Source: Onishia taeanensis
GTDB taxonomy: Bacteria > Pseudomonadota > Gammaproteobacteria > Pseudomonadales > Halomonadaceae
Direction of reading: 5' to 3'
Assembly: GCF_013349955.1 (NCBI RefSeq)
Contig: NZ_JABVXC010000006.1
Coordinates: 1-64,000 of the forward strand
DNA: 64,000 bases
Position numbers and translations under genes: made by a program. Position 1 is the first letter of the stretch. The number at the start of each line of letters is the position of its first letter. Below the pieces are notes generated by a model. That model did not search any database. It saw only the letters and a list, made by a program, of their open reading frames with translations, and was not told the DNA's origin. Below are positions 1-9,806 of the stretch, piece by piece.

Positions 1-385
1 TGTCAACCCTTGCTGTTGTTGCTCACCGTAGATGACCGGGTGAACCAGCGGCGAGTTGAGCGCCGATCGAGTGGAGGAGCATTTTACCGTTTCCGGCGTT
101 TTTGTCAATGCTTATCGACTCAAGCGAACCGAAAAACCTTAACGAAAACAAGTGCTTCCAACACCCTTCACCGCGTCCGACGTTTGCCCGTCGGCGGCAG
201 CGGATGCGTACTTTACGGATTATCGGCGGGCCACGCAAGGGCTTTTTGCCCACCGCCTCATAAAAAACGACCAAGGTGTCATACACCGCCTACTCAGGTG
301 GCGATGGACATCCCTTCGACCGGCCATCAAGGCCGATCTGAAGGTGGGATGAAGAGGTAGAGCGAAGGCGCGAGATTAAAGAGAA
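1..385. other. Left-edge region without a convincing gene
   Basis: Short open frames exist on both strands but none has a good ribosome binding site together with a recognisable protein. The stretch is less GC-rich than the neighbouring genes. I found no tRNA-like cloverleaf or rRNA sequence. It probably holds the spacer downstream of the lactate operon, plus possibly the promoter region of a gene beyond the left edge. Confidence 0.4.
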
Positions 386-408
386 AAGCCCCGGGAGCTT
401 CAGGGCTT
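386..408 (-). terminator. Terminator overlapping the end of the D-lactate dehydrogenase gene
   Basis: On the minus strand, AAGCCC (408-403) pairs with GGGCTT (391-386), followed by a T-rich tail TTCTCTTT. The TGA stop (402-400) sits in the loop, so the last codons of the gene are part of the hairpin. The stem is only 6 bp, so strength is uncertain. Confidence 0.5.
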
Positions 409-3309
409 GGCGCGGCTGGCTCGATCAAGCAATGACAGAATGGAGCGATAGGGAATGCCGCCATGCTGACTGAGGCCTATCTCGCAGGTGCGTGAGTTGG
501 AGTAGCCGACACGGCACCCAGCCACCTGTTCCGCCAGGCCGTCGAGGGCCGAGGCATTGAGCTCAGGAGTGGTAAACCCCTTGTCGCCAGCGAAGCCGCA
601 GCAAGTGATCTCAGCAGGCACTACCACCTCGCGGGCACAGGCCTTGGCCAAGGCTACGAACTTGTCGGCAAGCCCCATACGCGTGCTGGAGCAGGTTACG
701 TGTACCGCCACGGATTCGTCGACCGGCGTCAGTTCGAGACGCGACAACAGGTAGTCGTGGGCGAAGGCGACCGGCTCCTGCAGCGATAACCTCCCATCCA
801 GGGTTTCCTGCATGCGCAGGGTGCAGGGGCTGGTGTCACAGAGCACCGGGTAACGGCCGTTCTGGCTAGCCGCCAGCAGCTCGCGATTGAGCTCCCGCGC
901 CTTGTGGTCGGCTTCTGCATACTGCCCTTTGGACTGAAAGGCCATTCCGCAGCAAAGATGCCCGGAAATCGCCGGAATGATCACTTCAAAGCCAGCCTTG
1001 TCGAGAAGCGCCAGCGTCAGTTCCATATCCGAGCGAGGCTCAGGGTCATGGTGGCCGACCCCAAACACGCGAGTCGCACAGGAAGGCAGGTAAACGACCT
1101 TGTCGTGACTGGCCTGCTGAAGCCCTTCTTTATTTAACTTCTTGCGACTTCTTTTCTCAGCGCTGCCTTTAGCACCATCCGGGGAATACGGCCCCAACAC
1201 CCGCACTGGCGCCGCCTTGGGGGTAGTCGGCGACCACTGAGGCAGCCTGCCGCCGCTTCCCTGATGCAGCGCACGCCCCATCTTTTCGACACCGCTATCG
1301 CCCAGCACTGCATGACCGAGTGTTGCCAGGTTGAGTGCGCCGCGCGCCAATCGTGTAGTGCCGGAGAAATGCCGGCCCAGGCGATGCGCCATGGCCGCCT
1401 GTCCGGTATTACGCTCATGGCGAAGATCGCGTACCAGATCGCCGGTATTGATACCAACCGGACACTGAGTGGCACACAGACCATCGGCAGCACAGGTTTC
1501 AATGCCCTGATAGGCATAGTCCTGCCACAGCTGAGCAAGTCGCTCGCGCTCTTGCGCACTCGCCGCCTCACCCGCCTCTACCAAGGCATCAAGGCGGGCC
1601 AACTCGCGACGCACTACAATGCGCTGCCGAGGGGTCAGGGTCAGGTCTTTCGACGGGCACACTGATTCGCAGAAGCCGCACTCTATACACTTATCGACCA
1701 GCGGGTCGGCGGCGGGCAGCGGTTTCAGGTTCTCGAGATGCAAGGTCTTGTTGCGACTCAGGATCACGTCAGGGTTGAGCAGGTTGTCGGGGTCGAACAA
1801 CGCCTTCAGCTGCCACATCAGTGCATAGGCATCGGAGCCCCACTCGAGCTCCACATAGGGCGCCATGTTGCGCCCGGTGCCATGCTCGGCCTTCAGTGAA
1901 CCACCGTACTCGACGCCGACCAGCTGAGCTACGTCATCCATCAGCGCTTGGTAGCGCTCGACCTCGCCGTCGCGCTCGAACCCCTGAGGGAAAACAAAGT
2001 GCAGATTACCCTCCAAGGCGTGCCCGAACAGGATCACCTCGTGATAGCCGTGGCGATGGAAGATCTCGGTGAGCGCCAGCACTCCCTCGTCGAGGCGCTC
2101 GACGGGAAAAGCCACGTCCTCGATGACCACGGTAGTGCCGGTCTCGCGCACGGCGCCCACCGCCGGAAAGAGCCCCTTACGGATCTTCCAGTAGAGGGCG
2201 TATTGGTCGGCATCGTGAGTAAAAGACAGCGGCTCCAGCGAGCGTATACCCTCCAGGGCCTCATGCACCCGAGCCTCACGGGCCTCGACCATGGCCGAGT
2301 CATCGCCGCGCACATCAATCAACAGCGCCGCCGCTCCCTCGGGCAAGGACTTCAGCACCTCGGGCATGCCCGGCTGATCCTGCACTGAGCGCAGGGCGGC
2401 ACGATCCATCAGTTCCACCGCCGATACCGGCGTCTGTTTGAGGGCGATGGTCGCCCGGCAGGTCGTCGCCATATCAGGGAAGAAGGCCAGCGCCGCCGCC
2501 TTCACCGGCTCATCGGGCACGGTGTCGTAGGTGATGCTGCTGATGAACCCCAGCGTGCCCTCGGAGCCGATCATCAGGTGAGTGAGGATGTCGAGGCCAT
2601 CACGGAAGTCCACCAGGCTGTTAAGGGCATAGCCGGTAGTGTTCTTGAGCCGGTACTTGTGGCGAATGCGCTTGGCCAGTTCCACATCGGTGCGGGTAGT
2701 AACAGAAAGCCGCTCCAGGCCGTCGATCAGAGACGCATGGCTCTGGCGGAACGCCGCCACGCTTGCCGGATCGGCGGTGTCGAGCACCGCGCCGTCGGCC
2801 AACACCAGGCGCATATCACGCAGGGTGCGGTAGCTGTTTTGCGCGGTGCCACAGCACATGCCCGAGGCGTTATTGGCGGCGATGCCCCCGATCATGCAGC
2901 TATTGATCGAAGCCGGGTCGGGGCCGATCTTGCGACCATAAGGCGCCAGAAGCTGATTGGCGCGAGCGCCGATCACCCCCGGCTGCAGGCGAATCGCCCG
3001 CCCCTCGTCGAGCACCTGGGTGTCGCGCCAGCCTTGGCTGAGCTGGATCAGCACCGAGTCAGTTACGGCCTGACCCGATAGCGACGTGCCAGCAGCGCGG
3101 AAGGTCACCGGCAGCCGCCGCGCATGGCATTCGCGCAACACCGTCACCAATTCCTGCTCATCGCGCGGACGCACGACCAGCTGCGGTATCAGCCGATAGA
3201 AGCTGGCGTCGCTGCCATAAGCCAGCAGGCGCAAGGGGTCATGAATCAGACGCTCGGCAGGCAGCGTGTTGCGCAGCGCTTCGAGTAATTCACTGTAGAG
3301 AGCTTTCAT
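400..3309 (-). CDS. FAD/Fe-S D-lactate dehydrogenase (D-iLDH type)
   Basis: NAD-independent membrane-associated dehydrogenase, most likely oxidising D-lactate to pyruvate and passing electrons to the quinone pool. The 969-residue protein has an N-terminal FAD-binding (PCMH) domain at about 35-210 and an FAD-oxidase C-terminal domain to about 510. Two 4Fe-4S motifs follow: CIECGFCESVCP near 540 and CAADGLCATQCP near 605. Two CCG-type cysteine motifs lie near 785 (CCGMAF) and 903 (CCGFAG). This matches the long Dld-II/LldE-like architecture in pseudomonads. Its ATG immediately follows the lldD stop, so the two are translationally coupled. No lactate permease is adjacent. Other 2-hydroxyacids as substrate cannot be excluded. 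Confidence 0.88.
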   Translation of the reverse strand: MKALYSELLEALRNTLPAERLIHDPLRLLAYGSDASFYRLIPQLVVRPRDEQELVTVLRECHARRLPVTFRAAGTSLSGQAVTDSVLIQLSQGWRDTQVLDEGRAIRLQPGVIGARANQLLAPYGRKIGPDPASINSCMIGGIAANNASGMCCGTAQNSYRTLRDMRLVLADGAVLDTADPASVAAFRQSHASLIDGLERLSVTTRTDVELAKRIRHKYRLKNTTGYALNSLVDFRDGLDILTHLMIGSEGTLGFISSITYDTVPDEPVKAAALAFFPDMATTCRATIALKQTPVSAVELMDRAALRSVQDQPGMPEVLKSLPEGAAALLIDVRGDDSAMVEAREARVHEALEGIRSLEPLSFTHDADQYALYWKIRKGLFPAVGAVRETGTTVVIEDVAFPVERLDEGVLALTEIFHRHGYHEVILFGHALEGNLHFVFPQGFERDGEVERYQALMDDVAQLVGVEYGGSLKAEHGTGRNMAPYVELEWGSDAYALMWQLKALFDPDNLLNPDVILSRNKTLHLENLKPLPAADPLVDKCIECGFCESVCPSKDLTLTPRQRIVVRRELARLDALVEAGEAASAQERERLAQLWQDYAYQGIETCAADGLCATQCPVGINTGDLVRDLRHERNTGQAAMAHRLGRHFSGTTRLARGALNLATLGHAVLGDSGVEKMGRALHQGSGGRLPQWSPTTPKAAPVRVLGPYSPDGAKGSAEKRSRKKLNKEGLQQASHDKVVYLPSCATRVFGVGHHDPEPRSDMELTLALLDKAGFEVIIPAISGHLCCGMAFQSKGQYAEADHKARELNRELLAASQNGRYPVLCDTSPCTLRMQETLDGRLSLQEPVAFAHDYLLSRLELTPVDESVAVHVTCSSTRMGLADKFVALAKACAREVVVPAEITCCGFAGDKGFTTPELNASALDGLAEQVAGCRVGYSNSRTCEIGLSQHGGIPYRSILSLLDRASRAKP

Positions 3310-4464
3310 TTACTCAACACCGCGGTTGATGCCCGACACCAGCGAGTCCGGGCCGAGATCCGCGATGCGGCGAGCACCGGTAAGCGTCATCGCGACCCGC
3401 ATTTCCTTTTCAAACAAGTCAAGCAGATTAGCCACGCCCGCCTCACCGGCAGTGGCCAGGGCATAAAGGTAAGCACGCCCCAGCAATACGGAATCGGCCC
3501 CCAGGGCGATCATCCGCACGACATCGAGACCGCTACGTATCCCGGAGTCGGCCAAGATGGCGATATCGCCCTTGACCGCATCGGCAATGGCCGGCAGCGC
3601 ACGAGCGGTAGACGGAACACCATCGAGCTGACGACCACCGTGGTTGGAAACGACGATACCGTCGGCGCCGAAACGCACCGCCTCACGGGCATCCTCGGGG
3701 TCGAGAATCCCCTTGATGATCATCGGGCCATCCCAAAACTCGCGAATCCACTCCAGGTCTTTCCAGGAGATAGCGGGATCGAAATTCTGCCCCAGCCAGG
3801 CGATATAATCTTCCAGCTCCGTCGGGTGACCGCGATAATCTGACACATTGCCCAGATCATGAGGACGGCCATGAATGCCCACATCCCAAGCCCAGGATGG
3901 GTGCATCGCCGCCTGGGCCATTCGCCGCATCGGCCCAAGCTTGCCGCTCATGCCCGAGTGCGCATCGCGATAACGCGCCCCAGGCACCGGCATATCGACC
4001 GTAAAGACCAGCGTCTTGACACCAGCGGCCTTGGCGCGCTCCAGGGCATGCTTCATGAAGCCCCGATCCTTCAACACATAAAGCTGAAACCAGATCGGGC
4101 GATCAATGGCCGCGGCCACCTCATCGATGGGGCATACCGAGACGGTCGACAGCGTGAACGGAATACCTTTTTGCGACGCTGCTCGCGCCGCCTGAACCTC
4201 GCCTCGGCGAGCATACATGCCAGCCAAGCCCACGGGAGCCAGAGCGATCGGCATGGCCATGGACTCGCCAAACAACTCGGTTTCCAGTGACAGGCTGGAC
4301 ATATCCTTGAGCACACGCTGGCGCAGCGCGACGCCCGCCAGGTCCTCGACGTTATGCCGCAACGTATGCTCGGTATAAGACCCGCCATCCGCGTAGTGAA
4401 ACAAAAAGGGCGGTATACGACGTTTGGCGGCTTGGCGGTAATCCGTGGGAGCGGAAATAATCAT
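3310..4464 (-). CDS. lldD: L-lactate dehydrogenase (FMN-dependent)
   Basis: FMN-dependent alpha-hydroxyacid oxidase family enzyme (384 aa) that oxidises L-lactate to pyruvate at the inner membrane. The family signature with the catalytic histidine, [10 protein letters not shown], lies near residue 273. The flavin-binding TIM barrel is complete, with the N-terminal [21 protein letters not shown] stretch typical of LldD. It is first in a two-gene operon with the Fe-S D-lactate dehydrogenase (no gap between stop and start) and diverges from an LldR-type regulator. The operators in the 449-bp divergent spacer make lactate-inducible control likely. Confidence 0.95.
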   Translation of the reverse strand: MIISAPTDYRQAAKRRIPPFLFHYADGGSYTEHTLRHNVEDLAGVALRQRVLKDMSSLSLETELFGESMAMPIALAPVGLAGMYARRGEVQAARAASQKGIPFTLSTVSVCPIDEVAAAIDRPIWFQLYVLKDRGFMKHALERAKAAGVKTLVFTVDMPVPGARYRDAHSGMSGKLGPMRRMAQAAMHPSWAWDVGIHGRPHDLGNVSDYRGHPTELEDYIAWLGQNFDPAISWKDLEWIREFWDGPMIIKGILDPEDAREAVRFGADGIVVSNHGGRQLDGVPSTARALPAIADAVKGDIAILADSGIRSGLDVVRMIALGADSVLLGRAYLYALATAGEAGVANLLDLFEKEMRVAMTLTGARRIADLGPDSLVSGINRGVE

Positions 4465-4492
4465 GGCGAACCCTGTGTAATGGATGCGCTAT

Positions 4493-4524
4493 CTATTGGC
4501 ATGGATAGCTACTGGCATGGAAGG
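4493..4524. repeat. 16-bp direct repeat, two copies, in the lldD leader
   Basis: CTATTGGCATGGATAG (4493-4508) is followed directly by CTACTGGCATGGAAGG (4509-4524), sharing CTA.TGGCATGGA. It lies 29 bp upstream of the lldD start. Confidence 0.5.
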
Positions 4525-4680
4525 CAATAGGAGCGAATAAGCTACCTGCTTGGCGGTGCACACCATCCGCATCCGGCTATGATAGCCATCGGCCTGGCCG
4601 GGTAGCGCTAGCGCGGCATCAAAGCCTCATACACGAACAGCCCCAGCCTGCACTCCTAACCAGCACCCGTCTTGCCGGGC

Positions 4681-4697
4681 AATTGGTAAAACCAATT
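4681..4697. promoter_or_regulatory. LldR-type operator 1
   Basis: A perfect 17-bp dyad, AATTGGT AAA ACCAATT. It fits the TTGGT-N3-ACCAA operator class of FadR-subfamily GntR regulators (PdhR, LldR). It sits between the divergent lldD and lldR genes, nearer lldD, and probably blocks the lldD promoter in the absence of lactate. Confidence 0.8.
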
Positions 4698-4870
4698 TAC
4701 AAATAGCATGAAGCGAACTCTAGAAGCGCCCCGCAACCGGTGTCAAACTTCCGGCCCGCCATACCAGTTATACTTTGGTATCGGCGCTCAAAGATTCTTT
4801 TTAACCCATTGAAAAACAGACGTTACTGAACAGCAAGCAAACTTGTCAGGCTTGCAGACAATGACCTATT

Positions 4871-4885
4871 ATTGGTCTTACCAAT
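4871..4885. promoter_or_regulatory. LldR-type operator 2
   Basis: A perfect 15-bp dyad, ATTGGT CTT ACCAAT, 28 bp upstream of the lldR ATG. Together with operator 1 (190 bp apart, centre to centre) it could support autoregulation or looping across the divergent promoters. Confidence 0.8.
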
Positions 4886-4913
4886 TTAACCAACCCTAAA
4901 TGATGGTGAGCCC

Positions 4914-5687
4914 ATGGCCTATCAGACCGTCCGCCAACCGCGCATCGCCGACGTAATCACCGAACGCCTTGAGGCCATGATCATAGAAGGCAGCCTTAAC
5001 CCTGGCCAGCGCCTGCCTCCCGAGCGCGAACTGGCCGAGCGCTTCGGCGTCTCGCGCCCCTCGCTGCGCGAGGCGATCCAGAAGCTTGCCGCTCGCGGAC
5101 TGCTGACCAGTCGCCAGGGCGGCGGCACCTTCGTTACCGAGGAACTCAACAACCGCTACAAGGACCCGCTGCTGGAAATGCTGTCTCGCCACGGAGAGTT
5201 CCACCTCGACCTGCTGGAATTCCGCGACGCCATGGAGGGCCTCTCCGCCTACTACGCCGCGCTGCGCTCGACGCCCGCCGACAAGGAGCTGCTGGTCCGG
5301 CGCTTCGAGGAACTCAAGGCGAGCTTCGAGGGCCGCGACCCGGTACGCGAGGCCAAGGCCGATGCCGCCTTCCACCTGGCGATCGCCGAGTCGGCGCACA
5401 ATGTGCTGATCCTGCATACCATTCGTGGCGTCTTCGACATGCTGGAACAGAGCATCGTCAAAAACCTGGCTCACCTGTTCGAGAAGCCGGACTCGCGACC
5501 GCTGCTGATGGAACAGCATCGGGCCCTACTCGATGCCATCCTCGAAGGCCGCGCCGAGGACGCCAGGCTGCGGGCCCATGAACATCTGGTGTTCGTGGAA
5601 GAGGGGCTGCTCGAAGTCGAACGCGCCGAGACCCGCGCCCAGCGCGCCCTGCGCCGCGCCCAGGCCATTCCCGAGCGGGCGCCATGA
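4914..5687 (+). CDS. lldR: FadR-subfamily GntR regulator (LldR-like)
   Basis: DNA-binding repressor of 257 aa, probably responding to lactate or a related carboxylate. The winged HTH covers about residues 10-75 (LPPERELAERFGVSRPSLRE, then GLLTSRQGGGTFV). An FCD ligand-binding domain with the usual metal-binding histidines follows at about 90-225. It is divergent from lldD-dld, and two TTGGT-N3-ACCAA dyads lie in the spacer, which supports the LldR assignment. The stop overlaps the start of the downstream sensor kinase gene by 4 bp (ATGA), so the regulator is in one operon with a DctB/DctD-like pair. PdhR or GlcC are alternative names for this subfamily. Confidence 0.85.
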   Translation: MAYQTVRQPRIADVITERLEAMIIEGSLNPGQRLPPERELAERFGVSRPSLREAIQKLAARGLLTSRQGGGTFVTEELNNRYKDPLLEMLSRHGEFHLDLLEFRDAMEGLSAYYAALRSTPADKELLVRRFEELKASFEGRDPVREAKADAAFHLAIAESAHNVLILHTIRGVFDMLEQSIVKNLAHLFEKPDSRPLLMEQHRALLDAILEGRAEDARLRAHEHLVFVEEGLLEVERAETRAQRALRRAQAIPERAP

Positions 5688-7630
5688 GCAAGCGCCCGCC
5701 CGCCAGCGCCACCTCGAGCGTCGCACACTCCACTCGTCTCTCACGCTCCTGGCGCCTGACGCTGCTGGTAGTGCTCGCCGCAGGCTTGGTGCTGGTGACC
5801 TGGCAGGCGGCTCGACTGGCCCGGGAGCAGGCGCTTTCAAGCCTCACCGACGAAGCCCATAATGAACTGCGCCTCTCCGCCGAGGGGCTGCGCGGTCATC
5901 TTTCGCGCCACGATTACCTGGCCGAGATGCTCGCTTCCCGCGAGGTAGTGCACCGTTTCCTGGCCACCCCCGACAAGCTGGAGGCGATGCCGGTCAATCG
6001 CCTGCTGGACAGCGTGCGCGAAACCGCCGATGTCTCGGACATCTACCTGCTCAACCGCCAGGGGGACACCCTGGCCGCCAGCAACTGGCAGCGCCCCGAC
6101 ACCTTCATCGGCCAGAACTACCGTTTCCGCGACTACTATCAGGACGCCGTGGCCGGGCGCTTGGGCCGCTTCCATGGCCTGGGTACCAGCTCAAAGGCTC
6201 GCGGCTACTACTTTTCGGCGCCAATCTGGCTGGCCAATCACGAGGCCCAGACCGCCGACGGCGTGATGGTGGTCAAGCTGCTGCTGGACAGCGTGGAAGC
6301 CGCCTGGGCATCGCAGAGCGCCGAACTGATGATCACCGACCGTGACGGCATCATCTTCATGGCCAGCCGCAAGGAGTTGCGCCTGCATGCCCTGCGCCCC
6401 CTCTCACGGGCACAGCGCCAGGCGCTGCGCGACTCGCGCCGCTACGCCGCCGCCCCGCTACCACCGGCAGGCCTCGAGACCCTCGAGCGTCGCCAGGACG
6501 GTGGCCAGATAGTGAGTTTCCGCCAAGGACCGCTGGCCGGCACCCCCTATCTGCGGCTGCGTCGTGAGATGCCCGAGTTCGACTGGCAGATGCATATCCT
6601 CAAGCCACTGACGCCGGTGCAAACCGCCCAGTGGCAGGCCGCCTTGCTGGCAGGCGGCCTCTACGGCATGGTCGCCATGGCCGGCGGCTTCGGCTGGCAG
6701 CGCCGCCGGCTGCGTCGCGAACGCGAGCAGTTTGCCGAGCGTGAACGGCGCACCCTGGCCAGAGCCCGTGACGAGCTGGAGCGCAACGTCGAGCGCCGCA
6801 CCCGCGATCTGGTCGACTCCAATCGCCGGCTCTCCGATGAGATCGAGGAGCGCCGTCGCGCCGAACAGAGCCTGCGCCAGACCCGCGATGAACTGGTGCA
6901 GGCGGCAAAGCTGGCCGTGCTCGGCCAACTGGCCGCCGGCATCAATCACGAACTCAACCAGCCCCTGGCGGCGGTCCGCGCCTACGCCGAGAACGCCCGA
7001 CGCTTTCTCGAGCAGGGGCGCGCCGAAACCACCGATGCCAACCTGGCCCAGATCGTCGAGCTGACCGAGCGCATGGCCGAGATCAGCGCCCAGCTCAAGC
7101 AGTTCTCGCGGCCAAGCGGCGACACCCTGACAGCGGTTTCGGTGCCGGCCTGCTTCGGCTATGCGCTGCGCCTCTACCAGGCCCGCCTCAACGAGGCCGG
7201 GGTCGAGGTCATCTACGCCTGGCCCGAGGCGGAGACCTGGGTGCGTGCCGACCTGGTCCGCCTCGAGCAGGTGCTGGTTAACCTGATCGGCAATGCCCTC
7301 CAGGCCATGAGCGAGACCCCGATGCCACGCCTGACGCTGGCCATCGAGCCGATCGATGACAGGGTACGCCTGAGCGTCGCCGATAACGGCCCAGGCATCG
7401 AGACGGCACACCTGGCCCGGATATTCGAGCCCTTCTTCACCACCAAGTCACCGGGCAGCGGCCTGGGCCTGGGGCTGTCGATCTCATCGAGAATCATCGA
7501 CGACCTGGGCGGGCGGCTGACGGTCGGCAACCAGCCACAGGGCGGTGCCATTTTCACCGTCACCCTGCCCGCCGATACGGCGCCCCGACGCGACACTTCA
7601 TCCCTTCAGGAGCCTTCCTCACATGCCTGA
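5684..7630 (+). CDS. dctB: DctB-like sensor histidine kinase
   Basis: Membrane sensor kinase of 648 aa. It has a transmembrane segment near residues 25-43, a long periplasmic region that looks like a tandem PDC/Cache sensor, and a second transmembrane segment near 318-335. A coiled coil (about 340-400) precedes the H-box INHELNQPLAAVRAYAENAR with the phospho-accepting His near 422. N box (NLIGNALQAM) and G boxes (DNGPGIE, SGLGLGLSIS) complete the HATPase domain. This is the DctB architecture, which senses C4-dicarboxylates or related acids. It overlaps lldR upstream by 4 bp and the response regulator downstream by 8 bp. The true ligand is unknown. Confidence 0.85.
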   Translation: MSKRPPASATSSVAHSTRLSRSWRLTLLVVLAAGLVLVTWQAARLAREQALSSLTDEAHNELRLSAEGLRGHLSRHDYLAEMLASREVVHRFLATPDKLEAMPVNRLLDSVRETADVSDIYLLNRQGDTLAASNWQRPDTFIGQNYRFRDYYQDAVAGRLGRFHGLGTSSKARGYYFSAPIWLANHEAQTADGVMVVKLLLDSVEAAWASQSAELMITDRDGIIFMASRKELRLHALRPLSRAQRQALRDSRRYAAAPLPPAGLETLERRQDGGQIVSFRQGPLAGTPYLRLRREMPEFDWQMHILKPLTPVQTAQWQAALLAGGLYGMVAMAGGFGWQRRRLRREREQFAERERRTLARARDELERNVERRTRDLVDSNRRLSDEIEERRRAEQSLRQTRDELVQAAKLAVLGQLAAGINHELNQPLAAVRAYAENARRFLEQGRAETTDANLAQIVELTERMAEISAQLKQFSRPSGDTLTAVSVPACFGYALRLYQARLNEAGVEVIYAWPEAETWVRADLVRLEQVLVNLIGNALQAMSETPMPRLTLAIEPIDDRVRLSVADNGPGIETAHLARIFEPFFTTKSPGSGLGLGLSISSRIIDDLGGRLTVGNQPQGGAIFTVTLPADTAPRRDTSSLQEPSSHA

Positions 7631-9002
7631 CATGGCGACCCCGGTGCTGATCATCGACGACGAGGCGCACCTGCGCATCACCGCCGGACAGACCCTAGAA
7701 CTCGCCGGCTATACGCCCGAAGCCTTCGCCAGCGCCGAGTCGGCCCTCGCTGCCCTGGCGCCAGACTTCCCCGGCGTGGTGGTCAGCGATATCCGTATGC
7801 CCGGCATGGATGGCATGGCGCTGCTGCGTGAGGTGCGCAAGCGAGACCCGGACCTGCCGGTGATCCTGGTCACCGGCCACGGCGACATTTCCACTGCGGT
7901 GGAAGCCATGCGCGAAGGCGCCTGGGACTTTCTCGAGAAGCCCTTCGCCGGTGAACGGCTGGTGGAGATGGTCAGGCGCGGCATCGAGAAGCGCCGTCTG
8001 AGTCTCGAGAACCGCCAGCTCAAGGCCGAACTGGAAGCCCAGCAGTCGGCCCCCGGGCCACGGCTGGTCGGTCGCACCCAGGCCATGCAGCACCTGGCCT
8101 CGATGGTGCAGCGCATCAGCCAGGTCGAGACCGACGTGCTGCTGTTCGGCGAGACCGGCGTCGGCAAAGACCTGGTGGCCCGTTCGCTACACGAGCGCAG
8201 CAGCCGCGGCGGCCAGCCCTTCGTCGCCATCAACTGCGGCGCGATTCCCGAGAGCATCATCGAATCCGAGCTGTTCGGCCACGAAAAGGGCGCCTTCACC
8301 GGGGCCATGGAGCGGCGTATCGGCAAGTTCGAACACGCCGACGGCGGCACCGTCTTCCTCGACGAGATCGAGTCGATGCCGCTGGCGCTGCAAGTCAAAC
8401 TCTTGCGGGTGCTGCAGGAAAGAATGGTCGAGCGCCTGGGTGCCAACGAGCCGGTTACGCTGAACATCCGCGTGATCGCCGCCACCAAGGTCGACCTAAA
8501 GGCCGCCGCCGAGGCCGGGCGCTTCCGCGAGGATCTGTACTACCGGCTCAACGTGGTGACTCTGCCGATTCCCTCCTTACGCGAGCGTCGCGAGGATATC
8601 CCGCTGCTGTTCCAGCACTTCGCGGTGGTCGCCGCCAACCGCAGCGGCCTCGAGGCACCGCCGCTCACCGCCGCCGATATCTCGGTGTTGCTCGCCCACG
8701 ACTGGCCGGGCAACGTGCGCGAACTCAGAAACCTCGCCGAGCGCTTCGTGCTGCTCGGCGCCGCCTCCGATTACCGGCTGGATGCGCTGCTCGAAGGGGC
8801 CGAAACGGGCGCCAGCGACCTAGCGCTGCCTCAGCAGGTGGAGCTGTTCGAAAAGAGCCTGATCAGCCAGTCGCTGGCCAGCCACCGGGGTCGCATCCAT
8901 GACATCTGCGTGCACCTCGGCCTGCCCCGCAAGACGCTCTACGACAAGCTCAAGAAGTACGCCCTGAAGCCCGAGGACTATCGCCAAGCCGCCGCCGACT
9001 AG
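7623..9002 (+). CDS. dctD: DctD-like sigma-54-dependent response regulator
   Basis: NtrC-family activator of 459 aa. The receiver domain (about 5-120) has the phospho-acceptor Asp in VVSDIRMPGMDG. The AAA+ domain carries Walker A GETGVGKD near 176, the sigma-54 contact loop GAFTGA near 222 and Walker B VFLDEIE near 244. A Fis-type HTH lies at about 425-452. I chose the ATG that overlaps the kinase stop; an upstream in-frame start would lie within the kinase gene. A sigma-54 promoter and a DctD-like dyad upstream of the TAXI-TRAP genes at 14.5 kb make that transporter the best candidate target. Confidence 0.88.
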   Translation: MPDMATPVLIIDDEAHLRITAGQTLELAGYTPEAFASAESALAALAPDFPGVVVSDIRMPGMDGMALLREVRKRDPDLPVILVTGHGDISTAVEAMREGAWDFLEKPFAGERLVEMVRRGIEKRRLSLENRQLKAELEAQQSAPGPRLVGRTQAMQHLASMVQRISQVETDVLLFGETGVGKDLVARSLHERSSRGGQPFVAINCGAIPESIIESELFGHEKGAFTGAMERRIGKFEHADGGTVFLDEIESMPLALQVKLLRVLQERMVERLGANEPVTLNIRVIAATKVDLKAAAEAGRFREDLYYRLNVVTLPIPSLRERREDIPLLFQHFAVVAANRSGLEAPPLTAADISVLLAHDWPGNVRELRNLAERFVLLGAASDYRLDALLEGAETGASDLALPQQVELFEKSLISQSLASHRGRIHDICVHLGLPRKTLYDKLKKYALKPEDYRQAAAD

Positions 9003-9036
9003 CGCCACCCGAGCATCCGCCGCTCAGCGCAAGAGC

Positions 9037-9708
9037 TTATCTCAAGAACCAGGTGCCGTGATGAAAGATGCCCAGCAGCACCGGCCAGGGCGGCAGCCAG
9101 GGCGAGAGGCAGGCGGCCAGCAGCAGCATCAGCACCGAGTTGCCGGGCTCGCGCAGGTCGCAGAGCTTGAGCGCCGTGCCGAAGGAGCGCTTGAGACGCC
9201 CGCCCATCAGGTCAACGCTGTAGAGCTCGTCGAGCAGCAGGTGAATCACGCTACCCAGCCACAGCGCCAACCCCTGCAGCCAGGCGATCTCGGCATCCTG
9301 GGCAAACAGCCGATAGCTCAGCGCCGTGGTGATCAACGCACACAGGCCGCTGGCCAGCAGCGAATGCCAGATACCACGATGTACGGTGAAGCGCTTGAAG
9401 ACCGCCCCGGCCAGGTAGCGCACACCCAGATAGAGCCCGCCGCAGGCCACCACCAGTTGCCCCGGCGTGAGGCGCGCCTGCAGCATCAAAGCGCCAGCGA
9501 TCACCGCAAACACCGCAAAGAGGTTGAAGATCAGGCGGATCGCCTTGGAATGGTCGGAATCGATGTCCGGAAGGATGCCGCCGAAGGACACCAGGGCAGC
9601 CAGCGGCAGCGCATCGGCCGCGCTCCACCAGCCGGCCTGCCAGCCGCTGATGGCCGCCAAGGCACCGCCGGCGGCGGCCACGCCGATGTGAGTTGCAAAA
9701 TTGGCCAT
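9037..9708 (-). CDS. Metal-dependent membrane hydrolase, YdjM family
   Basis: Integral membrane protein of 223 aa from the YdjM/DUF457 family, a predicted metal-dependent hydrolase of unknown substrate. The conserved polar residues are spread between membrane segments: MANFATHIGVAAAGG at the N terminus, GGILPDIDSDHSKA near 43-56, HRGIWHSL near 115, and GSVIHLLLDELYSVDL near 152-167. This H/D pattern is characteristic of the family. It is convergent with dctD (34 bp between stops). The function is not established. Confidence 0.75.
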   Translation of the reverse strand: MANFATHIGVAAAGGALAAISGWQAGWWSAADALPLAALVSFGGILPDIDSDHSKAIRLIFNLFAVFAVIAGALMLQARLTPGQLVVACGGLYLGVRYLAGAVFKRFTVHRGIWHSLLASGLCALITTALSYRLFAQDAEIAWLQGLALWLGSVIHLLLDELYSVDLMGGRLKRSFGTALKLCDLREPGNSVLMLLLAACLSPWLPPWPVLLGIFHHGTWFLR

Positions 9709-9806
9709 GCCGGGGACTCGAACACTGGATAGAAAACCAGATTATCGCGCGCCCTGGCATGAAAAAACAACGACTTGGATGCCCCTAGCCCGGCCAACGC
9801 CAGCGT

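Noticed and set aside
10..360. Plus-strand open frame of 116 codons at the left edge
   Set aside because: It is basic and low-complexity in translation, with no ribosome binding site and competing frames on both strands.
4761..4781. ATACCA-N9-TGGTAT inverted repeat in the lldD/lldR spacer as a third LldR site
   Set aside because: The half-sites are everted relative to TTGGT-N3-ACCAA and the spacing is wrong; probably part of the promoter region only.
6458..7411. Minus-strand open frame of 317 codons opposite the sensor kinase
   Set aside because: It mirrors the kinase codons and has no recognisable domain.
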